Counted from the first letter of the stretch, positions 1 to 6,635 are shown. The stretch is 9,656 nucleotides of DNA from Lachnospiraceae bacterium UBA7225 (GCA_002473385.1 DKTR01000064.1:1-9656), one strand, 5' to 3'. Numbers and translations: made by a program. Notes: generated from the sequence alone by a model not told the origin.

Positions 1-74
1 TTGCTTGCAGCGGGGTATTTGATTTCTCCTGCCGCAGCCATTATCCGGCTTTTGCCGGATTCCGGCTGCAGCAT
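1..74 (-). CDS. 5' end of an unidentified downstream gene (partial; possibly comEC)
   Basis: An ATG at 74-72 on the minus strand is preceded by AGGAG (83-79) with a 4-base spacer, and 24 codons stay open to the window edge. The visible N-terminus starts MLQPESGKSR and continues with an Ala/Gly-rich stretch; it has no recognisable domain. It begins 13 bases after the stop of the GerMN lipoprotein gene, so it is probably the next gene of the same operon. In related Clostridia a ComEC/Rec2 DNA-uptake channel gene often follows this gene set; that is recalled context, not something these residues show. A 7-bp hairpin (43-49 with 54-60, TTTT loop on the plus strand) lies inside the frame. It has no following T run in either direction, so it is unlikely to be an intrinsic terminator. 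Whether the frame stays open beyond base 1 is unknown. Confidence 0.5.
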   Translation of the reverse strand, partial: MLQPESGKSRIMAAAGEIKYPAAS

Positions 75-87
75 TTTTCTCCTGTAT

Positions 88-1050
88 CTATAGTCCGATA
101 GACGGCTTTGCATCCTGCTTCGCTTCCGTGCTCTCCGATGTCTCAATCAGCTCACTGTTGCGATGGAACGGTCCAGTCAGATTCAGGCTTTCCTTATACA
201 GCACATTCGTCTGACCTTCCACCTGGAACTGCACACGATCCACCCCCAGCACGTCGCAGAGACTGTTCACTATACCATAGATCGTTACCTCCGGCAGAAG
301 ATTTTCATCCCCGCGCACATTGAGAAACTCCTTGCTCAGATTGAGTGTACAAAGATTATCCCCAACCGTCACACTAAGCACACGCACATCCTCCGGCAGC
401 AGCGGCAGAAGCTGCGTGTTCATCGGTCCCTGCAGAAGCTGCTCCATGACCACCCGCTCCAGCGTGGTATTGCTGGAATAGTGGACATTGCGCACCTCCC
501 GCACCAGCTTATTGCCGTCCCTGTTGGAAAAATACAGGGACAGGGACGCATACTTATAAGAGTTTGTACCGACCTGCGTGTTGATAAACATACCGGCTGT
601 CATAGCACCCACCGGCTCCCCGGAAATATCACGCAATACATCGTTCCCAATATGGAAGACCACAGTGCGCACATCCTGCATCTGCGTCATCGTCATAACA
701 ACGCCGGCACGTAAAAGAATCTCGCTTGCATTGTCGAGTTTCTGATAAGCATCATTAAAGTTCACGGTAAGCTGCCCGTCTGACAGGGAATTACCGGTAA
801 TCTCTACTCCGGACGTAAGCAGGCTGGTATGCTCTGCCGACACAGACGGCGTTGCCAGCTTTGCCAGAAGCTCGGCAGCCACCCCGCCGGTATCCCCCGA
901 CTGCGTATGATAGCTCTCCGGAACAAGCTTCGTCCGCTCCATATTTGTATAATAAATCTGATATCCGGAACTGTCCGTTCCCTTCTTCGCACAGCCCGCC
1001 ATGCCTATCAGCAGAAGCACAGCCAGAAAACTGCCAAAAATCTTTTTCAT
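88..1050 (-). CDS. Double-GerMN-domain lipoprotein (sporulation/germination type)
   Basis: This is a 320-residue predicted lipoprotein. A short positive N-terminus and hydrophobic core (residues 2-17) lead to a lipobox-like MAGC with Cys20 as the lipidation site; Met at -3 is tolerated but not ideal. Two related GerMN-type repeats follow, at about 30-155 and 165-290. Each has a helix with a Leu-rich face (VAAELLAKLATP; ERVVMEQLLQGP), then a 'VxVxxxxLTVNF'-like strand with Asn-Phe or Asn-Leu. The last 25 residues are polar and probably disordered. GerMN domains occur in the spore-germination protein GerM and in lipoproteins at the cell surface, where they are thought to act in envelope or peptidoglycan-related assembly; no reaction is assigned. 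The start is set by GGGGAGG (1062-1056) five bases before the ATG. It lies 14 bases after the histidine kinase gene, so it is co-transcribed and may act with that sensor, for example as an accessory lipoprotein. The function is inferred at family level only. Confidence 0.88.
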   Translation of the reverse strand: MKKIFGSFLAVLLLIGMAGCAKKGTDSSGYQIYYTNMERTKLVPESYHTQSGDTGGVAAELLAKLATPSVSAEHTSLLTSGVEITGNSLSDGQLTVNFNDAYQKLDNASEILLRAGVVMTMTQMQDVRTVVFHIGNDVLRDISGEPVGAMTAGMFINTQVGTNSYKYASLSLYFSNRDGNKLVREVRNVHYSSNTTLERVVMEQLLQGPMNTQLLPLLPEDVRVLSVTVGDNLCTLNLSKEFLNVRGDENLLPEVTIYGIVNSLCDVLGVDRVQFQVEGQTNVLYKESLNLTGPFHRNSELIETSESTEAKQDAKPSIGL

Positions 1051-1064
1051 CGCTGCCTCCCCGC

Positions 1065-2516
1065 CTATTCTGAATAGAGCAGCGGAACACGCACGGTAAA
1101 CGTCGTCCCGGCACCCTCTTCACTATATACTTTAATTACGCCGCGGTGCATCATAATCGCTTTTCTCGCGATCGCAAGCCCCAGACCGGTTCCGCCGATC
1201 TCCCTGGAATGCGACTTGTCCACCCGGTAAAACCGTTCAAAAATATGCTCCTGATCCGCCTGCGGAATGCCGATGCCATTGTCCTCTACCTTCACATAAA
1301 AATACTTATGATCTGTGTTAATCGACAAATGCACCCATCCGCCTTCCCGGTTATATTTTACTGCATTTTCCACAAGGTTTGAGATTGCCAGCGTCAGCTT
1401 TGTCTCATCCACCTCTGCGATCACCGGCTTGTAGCTGTCCAGCACCAGCTCGATATTACGCTTCGCCGCAATCGGACGCAGGCGCTTCAGAATGAGTTCA
1501 ATCAGCTCATTAATATTCGTGGACTGGATGTTTACGTCAGATGCCTTCCGGTCCATCTTCACGAGTGAGAGCAGATCGTTGATGATTTTGTTCTCACGCT
1601 CAATTTCTTCTGCAATATCCTGCAGGAACTCCTTGTAAAGCTCCGGCGGTACATCCTCCTGCATCAAGAGGGAATCCGCCAGCACCTTCATGGAGGTAAT
1701 CGGCGTTTTCAGCTCATGCGAGACATTCGATACAAACTCCTGGCGGGAATCATCCAGCGCCTTCATGCGCCCGAGCATACGGTTATACGCCTCGGAAAGT
1801 ACCTGTGTCTCCGTGTAATCCACCAGCGTAAGATCATCCTCCAGGAAACCGCCGCTGATCCCTTCCATTGCCTGCGTCACCTTGCCAAATGGCCTTACCA
1901 GGATGCTGGACGTATACAGCGCCGCTACCAGAACAGCCACAATCAGCCCGACCTGCAGGATAGATACCTGCCTTGCAAGCTCCTCCCTGCTCTCTATAAT
2001 ACTTGCCGTCTCGGAGCTGACAATCAGCGCCCCGACAACCTCTTTTGTAACGGTCTCCTCAATCGGAATGGCCAGTTCAACAAAGCGGCTCGCAGAATCG
2101 CGCGTGAGACTGATCTCCCCACGGAAGCATTTGATCACCTCCTCGGACATCAGATATTTCCCGACATCCAGACTGTAAGTATCCTCGATGATCTCAAATT
2201 CCCGGTTCACCACCACCAGCCGCCCGCTATACAGCTTTGCAAGCTGCTCCATTTCCGTCACAAAACCGCCGATATCCAGGTTTAAATTGGTAACGGCGGT
2301 ACCCATGCGGTCGGCAAGATTCCTGCTCTGATCCTGCAGCATCTTCCCCCGCTGGATCACTGACTGCTCTTCATACCTCTCCAGAATACTCATCTTCATC
2401 AGCAGGATCGGTATGATGCCGACCAGGCAAACAATCAGAAAGATGCGCAGCCGGAGGCTTTTCAGCAGCCGGACGACCCCTTTATATTGAAAGATTGACT
2501 TCAGTTTGTTTTTCAT
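1065..2516 (-). CDS. Sensor histidine kinase, HAMP/HisKA/HATPase
   Basis: This 483-residue membrane sensor kinase should autophosphorylate on His and pass phosphate to the response regulator encoded just upstream. Order of parts: TM1 about 24-41; an extracytoplasmic region of about 140 residues (43-185) that looks Cache-like and ends in a strand motif (VVGALIVSS); TM2 about 187-205; HAMP linker about 206-258; HisKA with H-box SHELKTPI (His267); and HATPase with N-box LVENAVKYN (Asn384), G1 DNGIGI (412-417), F-box FERFYRVD and G2 GGTGLGLAIA (441-450). All catalytic boxes are intact. The architecture resembles WalK/PhoR-type kinases, but it has no cytoplasmic PAS domain between HAMP and HisKA, so I would not call it WalK. 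The ATG follows AAAGGAAGG, which overlaps the TAA stop of the regulator gene; the gap is 9 bases, so translation is likely coupled. The ligand is unknown. The flanking ComEA-like and GerMN lipoproteins suggest an envelope-related signal. Confidence 0.96.
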   Translation of the reverse strand: MKNKLKSIFQYKGVVRLLKSLRLRIFLIVCLVGIIPILLMKMSILERYEEQSVIQRGKMLQDQSRNLADRMGTAVTNLNLDIGGFVTEMEQLAKLYSGRLVVVNREFEIIEDTYSLDVGKYLMSEEVIKCFRGEISLTRDSASRFVELAIPIEETVTKEVVGALIVSSETASIIESREELARQVSILQVGLIVAVLVAALYTSSILVRPFGKVTQAMEGISGGFLEDDLTLVDYTETQVLSEAYNRMLGRMKALDDSRQEFVSNVSHELKTPITSMKVLADSLLMQEDVPPELYKEFLQDIAEEIERENKIINDLLSLVKMDRKASDVNIQSTNINELIELILKRLRPIAAKRNIELVLDSYKPVIAEVDETKLTLAISNLVENAVKYNREGGWVHLSINTDHKYFYVKVEDNGIGIPQADQEHIFERFYRVDKSHSREIGGTGLGLAIARKAIMMHRGVIKVYSEEGAGTTFTVRVPLLYSE

Positions 2517-2525
2517 AGCCTTCCT

Positions 2526-3215
2526 TTAGTGCTGAAAGTAGTAGCCTACGCCCCACTTTGTATGTACATACTTCGGTTCGCTGGGATTTTCCTCAATTTT
2601 CTCACGCAGCCTGCGGATGTGGACGTCCACCGTGCGCACATCTCCCGGATATTCGTAGCCCCAGACTGTATCCAGCAGGCTTTCACGGCTGTATACCTTA
2701 TTTGGGTTGAACACAAGCAGCTCCAGGACATCAAATTCCTTTGCCGTCAGATTGATTTCCCTGCCTGCGATCGTAACTCTCCTGCTCTCACAATCCAGAA
2801 CCAGGTCGCCAGCCTCCACAACTCTGCTCTTACTCTCGGCTGCCGCAGGCTTTCCGGTACGGCGCATAATCGCTTTGATACGCGCCTTTACCTCCAGAAT
2901 GTTGAAAGGTTTTGTGATATAATCATCCGCCCCGTACTCAAGTCCCATAATCTTGTCCATATCATCGCCCTTTGCCGTCAGCATAACAATGGGCACATTG
3001 GAAAATTCCCGTATCTGCTGACATACGGAAAGACCGTCCACCTTCGGCAGCATCAGATCGAGCAGTACCATATCGTACTCCTTATTTTTTGCCATCTGCA
3101 GTGCTTCCTCTCCATCGTATGCACAATCCACTTCCATGCCGTCCTGTTCCAGACTGAAACGGATTCCCTTCACAATCAATTTTTCATCATCCACTACTAA
3201 AACCTGCTTTGCCAT
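2526..3215 (-). CDS. OmpR/PhoB-family response regulator
   Basis: A 229-residue DNA-binding response regulator, cytoplasmic partner of the adjacent kinase. The receiver domain (about 3-118) has the acidic pair Asp9/Asp10, phospho-acceptor Asp53 in LLDLMLPKVDG, switch Thr80 in VMLTAK and Lys102 in TKPF. A short linker (119-132) leads to a winged-helix domain (about 134-228) with the usual recognition-helix region RTVDVHIRRLREKIE and the terminal hairpin WGVGYYF. It is most like the WalR/RegX3/PhoB branch; this is recognition from motifs, not a search. The ATG at 3215 is preceded by AAAGGAGAGG, with GGAG at 3222-3225, directly after the TAA of the ComEA-like gene (11-base gap). It sits second in the operon that starts at the promoter near 3934-3962. 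Direct repeats upstream of that promoter (3981-4006) are a candidate autoregulatory target. Confidence 0.96.
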   Translation of the reverse strand: MAKQVLVVDDEKLIVKGIRFSLEQDGMEVDCAYDGEEALQMAKNKEYDMVLLDLMLPKVDGLSVCQQIREFSNVPIVMLTAKGDDMDKIMGLEYGADDYITKPFNILEVKARIKAIMRRTGKPAAAESKSRVVEAGDLVLDCESRRVTIAGREINLTAKEFDVLELLVFNPNKVYSRESLLDTVWGYEYPGDVRTVDVHIRRLREKIEENPSEPKYVHTKWGVGYYFQH

Positions 3216-3226
3216 TTGCCTCTCCT

Positions 3227-3886
3227 TTACCTGACTGCTATCTCCTCTTTTATCTTCTGAAAAGTAGCTTCTTTAATGCCGCTTACATTCATAATCTCTT
3301 CCGCGGACTGAAAACCGCCGTTCGCCTCGCGGTATGCAATAATATCCTTTGCACGTGCCTCCCCGATACCGCTGAGGGTACAGAGCTGCCCGATATCCGC
3401 CGTATTGATATTTACCTTCACCGTCTGTTCACTGCTGCACTGCTGCGCGATACTGCTTTGTTCCGGAGCAGATAATCCCTGCTGCTTAGCTTCTTCCTGC
3501 GTATACACATAAATCTTTGCCGCATCCTGCAGAATTGCCGCCTGATTCAGGGATGCCAGATCCGCATTTTCCAGAAGACCGCCTGCCGCCGCTACCGCAT
3601 CACAGACACGCATTCCGGCCTCCAGCCCGTAAACACCCGGCTGCCTTACTGCCCCACAGATATCTACAAAAATTATCGGAACCTCTTCTGTGCCTGTATC
3701 TTCTGTGCCTGTATCTTCTGTGCCTGTATCTTCTGTCTGCCATGCTTCTTTTGCCGCCACAGTGCTCCCGCTTTCTCCTGCACCGGACTCCCATATCAGC
3801 TCCGGCTGCTTTCTGGCACAGCCAGCACCGCCCAGAAACACAAGCACGCTGATCATTCCCATAAAAAATCTTTTTTTCAACTGCAT
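3227..3886 (-). CDS. ComEA-like SLBB + helix-hairpin-helix lipoprotein
   Basis: Predicted surface DNA-binding lipoprotein of 219 residues. ComEA binds incoming double-stranded DNA outside the membrane during natural transformation. The N-terminus (MQLKKRFFMG, then a hydrophobic stretch 9-20) ends in GGAGC with Cys23, a lipobox-like site with an atypical Gly at -3. It is followed by a low-complexity linker (24-70) with a TEDTG repeat. Next come an SLBB domain (about 71-128, VDICGAVRQPGVYGLEAG) and the ComEA helix-hairpin-helix pair (about 156-219, VNINTADIGQLCTLSGIGEARA, then FQSAEEIMNVSGI). Bacillus ComEA uses a transmembrane anchor; a lipid anchor is the variant predicted here. I start at 3886, not at the upstream in-frame ATG at 3928. 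AAAGGAG (3896-3890) sits three bases before 3886, and 3928 coincides with the predicted transcription start. It is the first gene of its operon. The domain content is clear, but a role in competence is inferred. Confidence 0.9.
   Translation of the reverse strand: MQLKKRFFMGMISVLVFLGGAGCARKQPELIWESGAGESGSTVAAKEAWQTEDTGTEDTGTEDTGTEEVPIIFVDICGAVRQPGVYGLEAGMRVCDAVAAAGGLLENADLASLNQAAILQDAAKIYVYTQEEAKQQGLSAPEQSSIAQQCSSEQTVKVNINTADIGQLCTLSGIGEARAKDIIAYREANGGFQSAEEIMNVSGIKEATFQKIKEEIAVR
3691..3735 (-). repeat. Three perfect 15-bp tandem copies inside the comEA-like gene
   Basis: The plus-strand unit TGCCTGTATCTTCTG occurs three times without a mismatch (3691-3705, 3706-3720, 3721-3735), with a partial copy (TTCTG) just before. 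On the coding strand each unit gives five residues, so the product carries a (TEDTG)-type acidic linker between the lipid anchor and the SLBB domain. The 15-base period keeps the frame, so slippage would only change linker length. Confidence 0.95.
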
Positions 3887-3933
3887 AATCTCCTTTGCCT
3901 GCAAGACAGCAGAGTTCCCCTTATGCATTACCT

Positions 3934-3962
3934 ATTCTAACGGAAATCCTTAGGAATTACAA
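3934..3962 (-). promoter_or_regulatory. Sigma-A-type promoter of the comEA-like/two-component operon
   Basis: On the minus strand, TTGTAA (3962-3957, four of six to TTGACA) is followed after exactly 17 bases by TAGAAT (3939-3934, five of six to TATAAT). Transcription would start near 3927, giving a leader of about 40 bases before the AAAGGAG and ATG at 3886. This supports the shorter start of the ComEA-like protein. No other strong promoter is visible down to base 1, so all the genes from 3886 leftwards may depend on it. Confidence 0.6.
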
Positions 3963-3980
3963 TAGCCTTTTTGAAAATTT

Positions 3981-4006
3981 CGTAATATTTTTGTAACTAT
4001 TGTTAC
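3981..4006. promoter_or_regulatory. Possible response-regulator direct repeats upstream of the promoter
   Basis: Plus strand: CGTAAT (3981-3986), five bases, then TGTAAC (3992-3997), an 11-base period like that of WalR/PhoB-type sites (WalR consensus TGTWAH-N5-TGTWAH). A further TGTTAC follows at 4001-4006 with a 3-base gap, and GTAAC/GTTAC (3993-3997 with 4002-4006) also forms a small dyad. The repeats lie 19-49 bases upstream of the -35 element. The region is AT-rich, so chance matches are easy; this is a weak candidate. Confidence 0.25.
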
Positions 4007-4017
4007 TGTTCAGGTCA

Positions 4018-4042
4018 GGACTTTGCATTTACTGCAAAGTCC
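4018..4042 (-). terminator. Perfect 10-bp hairpin after the YdcZ-family gene
   Basis: GGACTTTGCA (4018-4027) and TGCAAAGTCC (4033-4042) are perfect complements with a 5-base loop. The hairpin begins 16 bases after the stop of the YdcZ-family gene and lies upstream of the next promoter, which is where a terminator would be expected. The 3' side of the minus-strand RNA is not U-rich (it continues TGACCTGAAC), so it is not a classic intrinsic terminator. It could be a weak or factor-assisted terminator or a 3'-end stabiliser. Confidence 0.45.
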
Positions 4043-4058
4043 GGAAACAGATGTGTCA

Positions 4059-4487
4059 TTATAACTCAAATGTAATAATTCCGGCAACTGCCACCAGCAT
4101 CCCGATCAGCTTGCGCACGGAAAATTCCGTCTTCTCCATTCCGAAAATTCCCAGCAGCTCTATCAGCCATGCCACAGCAAGCTGTGCGATTACGATCAGC
4201 ATTGCCGACTTTGCCGGACCCAGCATCCCCATGCTCTTTACCACTGTGACCGTAATAAATGCGCCGATAACCCCGCCAAGCAGTGTATATTTGTGCGGTA
4301 CCTGCAGGAGCGCGCTAAAACTGCTGCGGTCCGTAATCAGCCACGCCGCCAGACAGACAAGCAGCGCCGAAAACTGCACAAACGCCGTCGACACCCACAG
4401 GCTGGTGTTTTTGGTGACATCTGTGTTAAAAACTCCCTGTACACTCATCAATGCGCCCGATAAAAGGGCAATCAGAATCCCAAACAT
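4059..4487 (-). CDS. YdcZ/DUF606 DMT-superfamily small membrane transporter
   Basis: A 142-residue inner-membrane protein with five predicted helices at about 3-20, 32-51, 68-85, 91-113 and 124-141. It begins MFGILIALLSGALMSVQG, continues into an NTDV segment and ends in a GMLVAVAGII helix. Length and pattern fit the DUF606/YdcZ branch of the drug/metabolite transporter superfamily, whose members are half-size compared with ten-helix EamA transporters and probably work as dimers. The substrate is unknown; family members are only predicted exporters. The ATG follows AAAAGGAG with a 6-base spacer. It lies 65 bases downstream of argD on the same strand, so it may be read through from the arginine operon or use the weak promoter-like bases in the gap. 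The link to arginine or ornithine transport is guilt by association only. Confidence 0.85.
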   Translation of the reverse strand: MFGILIALLSGALMSVQGVFNTDVTKNTSLWVSTAFVQFSALLVCLAAWLITDRSSFSALLQVPHKYTLLGGVIGAFITVTVVKSMGMLGPAKSAMLIVIAQLAVAWLIELLGIFGMEKTEFSVRKLIGMLVAVAGIITFEL

Positions 4488-4508
4488 AAAAAACTCCTTT
4501 TCTCAGCT

Positions 4509-4537
4509 ATTATCATTATTGATAGTATCTTCAAAAA
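4509..4537 (-). promoter_or_regulatory. Weak promoter-like elements between argD and the YdcZ-family gene
   Basis: The 65-base gap 4488-4552 is AT-rich. GATAAT (4514-4509) is a fair -10 element; 17 bases upstream is only TTTTTG (4537-4532), a poor -35. TTGAAG is nearby but at 14-base spacing. A small dyad TATCA-TTAT-TGATA (4511-4524) overlaps the -10. No terminator hairpin for argD is visible, so read-through is equally possible. Confidence 0.22.
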
Positions 4538-4552
4538 GGAATTTTATATGTA

Positions 4553-5749
4553 TTATTTCAAAAGCTCCAGCGCTGCCGAGAGCTTCTGTGCCATTTCATC
4601 AATATGCTGCTTTTCAATGATGAGCGGCGGTACCAGGCGGAGTACATCACTGCCTGCTGATATCACGATCAGACCCTGGGAAAGCGCTGCATTTACAACC
4701 TCTGCGACTTTTCTTCCGTTTCCGACTACTACGCCCTGCATCAGTCCCCTGCCGCGGCGCGCCAGCAGGCAGTCATGCTGCTTGATCAGCTCATCCAGTT
4801 TCTGCTCCAGATACGGCGTTATCTGACGCACATGTCCTACAATATCCTGTTTCTCAAAGATATCCAGCACTTTTGCCGCAGCAGCGCAGGCAAAGGGATT
4901 TCCTCCATAGGTTGTCCCGTGGTCTCCCGGAACCAGTGAGGCTGCTGCCGCCTTCTCATTCAGCACAAATGCGCCCACCGGAACGCCGCATCCAAGCGCC
5001 TTCGCACAGGTCATGATGTCCGGCTGCACGCCATATGCCTGCCAGGCAAACATATCCCCGCAGCGTCCCATTCCGCACTGGATCTCATCGAGGATCATCA
5101 GCAGACCGTGTTCATCGCACAATGCGCGGATGCCCTCCAGGAATTCTTTTTCCGCCGGATAAATGCCGCCTTCTCCCTGAACTGTCTCCAGGATAACCGC
5201 ACAGGTTTTTTCATTGATCTGCGCCTTTACACTCTCAAGATCATTAAAATCAGCGAAGCGCACGCCATCCATCAGCGGTCTGAATGCCTCCTGGTAATGC
5301 GGATTGCCCGTCACTGAAAGTGCACCGACACTTCTCCCATGGAAAGAGTGGTTCATGGCAATGATCTCATAGCCTGGTTTCCCGCCTTTCAGAAACGCAT
5401 ATTTGCGCGCCGCCTTGATGGCGCCCTCAACGGCTTCCGTGCCGCTGTTCGTAAAGAACACCCTGCTCATGCCACTCGCTTTAATCAGCTTTTCTGCTGC
5501 TTTTGCAAGCGGTACATTGTAAAACAGATTGGATGTATGGAGCAGCTTGCCGATCTGATCCTTCAGCGCCTCATCGAACCCAGGGTAATGGTATCCCAGT
5601 CCCATCACGGCAATACCGGCAGCAAAATCCAGATATTCTTTTCCGTCTGTATCCTTTAAATAGACGCCCCGGCCCGATTCGAACACTACCGGGAAGCGGT
5701 TGTAGGTATGCAGCACATACTGTTCTGTCTGTTCCATATAGCTATTCAT
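4553..5749 (-). CDS. argD: Acetylornithine aminotransferase
   Basis: PLP-dependent class III aminotransferase of 398 residues that converts N-acetylglutamate 5-semialdehyde plus glutamate to N-acetylornithine plus 2-oxoglutarate; cytoplasmic, fourth step of ornithine synthesis. Visible motifs: phosphate-binding NSGTEA (101-106), cofactor-stacking FHGR (136-139), LDEIQCGMGRCG with Asp221 for the pyridine nitrogen, Schiff-base Lys250 in TCAKALGCGVPVGA, GTTYGGNP (278-285) and substrate Arg371 in LRLVPPL. Length is typical. I choose ATG 5749 rather than the upstream in-frame start at 5794 because AGAGGT lies 6-7 bases before it and homologues start at about this point. Its ATG lies inside the argB end, giving an 8-base overlap and probable translational coupling. 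ArgD and ornithine aminotransferases look alike; the argCJB context settles the call. Confidence 0.96.
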   Translation of the reverse strand: MNSYMEQTEQYVLHTYNRFPVVFESGRGVYLKDTDGKEYLDFAAGIAVMGLGYHYPGFDEALKDQIGKLLHTSNLFYNVPLAKAAEKLIKASGMSRVFFTNSGTEAVEGAIKAARKYAFLKGGKPGYEIIAMNHSFHGRSVGALSVTGNPHYQEAFRPLMDGVRFADFNDLESVKAQINEKTCAVILETVQGEGGIYPAEKEFLEGIRALCDEHGLLMILDEIQCGMGRCGDMFAWQAYGVQPDIMTCAKALGCGVPVGAFVLNEKAAAASLVPGDHGTTYGGNPFACAAAAKVLDIFEKQDIVGHVRQITPYLEQKLDELIKQHDCLLARRGRGLMQGVVVGNGRKVAEVVNAALSQGLIVISAGSDVLRLVPPLIIEKQHIDEMAQKLSAALELLK

Positions 5750-6635
5750 GATAATACCTCTTTTCTGTATCGTTGATAATGGCAGTGCCGACACCGCGGT
5801 CGGTAAAGAATTCCAGAAGCAGACAGTGTGCGATGCGCCCGTCCAGGATATGGACGCGGGAAACTCCCGCCTTCATCGCCTCAATGCAGTTCTGCAGCTT
5901 CGGCAGCATGCCGCCGCCTGCCATACCGCTCGCCAGAAACTCCTCTGCCTCCCGGATCGTCATCTCAGAAATCAGTGAGGATTTATCCAGAGGATCCCGG
6001 TAGACTCCCTCAATGTCCGTCAGAAACGCCAGCTTGGAGGCGCCCATCGCTGAGGCAATCGCACATGCTGCGTCGTCTGCATTAATATTGTAAGAATGAT
6101 AAGCGTCATCCGAGCCGACCGGACAGATTACCGGTACGAAATCGTCATTCAGTAGCTTCTCCAGAAGCTCAGTATTGACTTCCTTAATCTCCCCCACATA
6201 GCCAATGTCCTGCCCTTTGGAGAATTTTTTATCCACCTTTAACAGGGTACCGTCCTTTCCGCTGACGCCGATCGCATGTACGCCGAGCTTTTCCATCATG
6301 GAAACAAGCCCCTTGTTGATCTTGTTCAGCACCATCTCGGCAATTTCCATCGTCTCTTTATCTGTCACACGCAGCCCGTTCACAAACCTCGTCTCCAGAC
6401 CGGCTTTGTTCACCCACTTTGTAATTTCCTTGCCGCCCCCGTGTACAATAATCGGCCGGAACCCGACAAGCTTTAAAAGTGCAACGTCACGGATCACGCT
6501 TTTTTTCAGTTCGTGATCCACCATGGCACTTCCGCCATATTTTACAACCATGATTTTTCCGCGAAAACGCTGTATGTAAGGCAGTGCTTCATTTAACACC
6601 TGAGCTTTCTGCAGCCAGTTCTCCATTGATTCCAT
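5742..6635 (-). CDS. argB: Acetylglutamate kinase
   Basis: A 297-residue amino-acid kinase that phosphorylates N-acetylglutamate with ATP, the second step and usual control point of the acetyl-recycling arginine pathway. Motifs: KYGGSAM (32-38) and HGGGKEI (65-71) for phosphate and ATP, GLRVT with Arg89 and NINADDAA (183-190) for substrate, and GGMLPKLQ with Lys246. The N-terminal helix (LQKAQVLNEALPYIQRFRGK) and the C-terminal LLLEFFTDRGVGT pattern match the hexameric, arginine-inhibited class (Thermotoga and Pseudomonas type), so feedback inhibition by arginine is predicted. An in-frame TTG at 6641 is only two bases from the AAAGGAAG site (6651-6644). The ATG at 6635 has an 8-base spacer and is preferred. 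The ribosome binding site directly follows the argJ stop (16-base gap), and the 3' end overlaps argD by 8 bases. Confidence 0.97.
   Translation of the reverse strand: MESMENWLQKAQVLNEALPYIQRFRGKIMVVKYGGSAMVDHELKKSVIRDVALLKLVGFRPIIVHGGGKEITKWVNKAGLETRFVNGLRVTDKETMEIAEMVLNKINKGLVSMMEKLGVHAIGVSGKDGTLLKVDKKFSKGQDIGYVGEIKEVNTELLEKLLNDDFVPVICPVGSDDAYHSYNINADDAACAIASAMGASKLAFLTDIEGVYRDPLDKSSLISEMTIREAEEFLASGMAGGGMLPKLQNCIEAMKAGVSRVHILDGRIAHCLLLEFFTDRGVGTAIINDTEKRYYHE

Noticed and set aside
43..60. Hairpin ATCCGGC-TTTT-GCCGGAT as terminator of the GerMN operon
   Set aside because: No T run follows on either strand and it lies inside the start of the next gene, which has its own ribosome binding site.
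163..714. Long plus-strand open frames opposite the GerMN, kinase and regulator genes (for example 163-714, 1716-2285, 2529-3200)
   Set aside because: Each lies fully antisense to a strongly supported gene, has His/Arg/Leu-rich low-meaning translation, no family motifs and no good ribosome binding site.
3691..3735. CRISPR-like or regulatory direct repeats
   Set aside because: The three 15-bp copies are contiguous without spacers and keep the reading frame of a coding linker; they are a coding tandem repeat.
4000..4620. Plus-strand frame across the YdcZ-family gene and the intergenic gap
   Set aside because: It is Ser/Ala/Ile-rich without recognisable domains, covers a well-supported minus-strand membrane gene and has no ribosome binding site of note.
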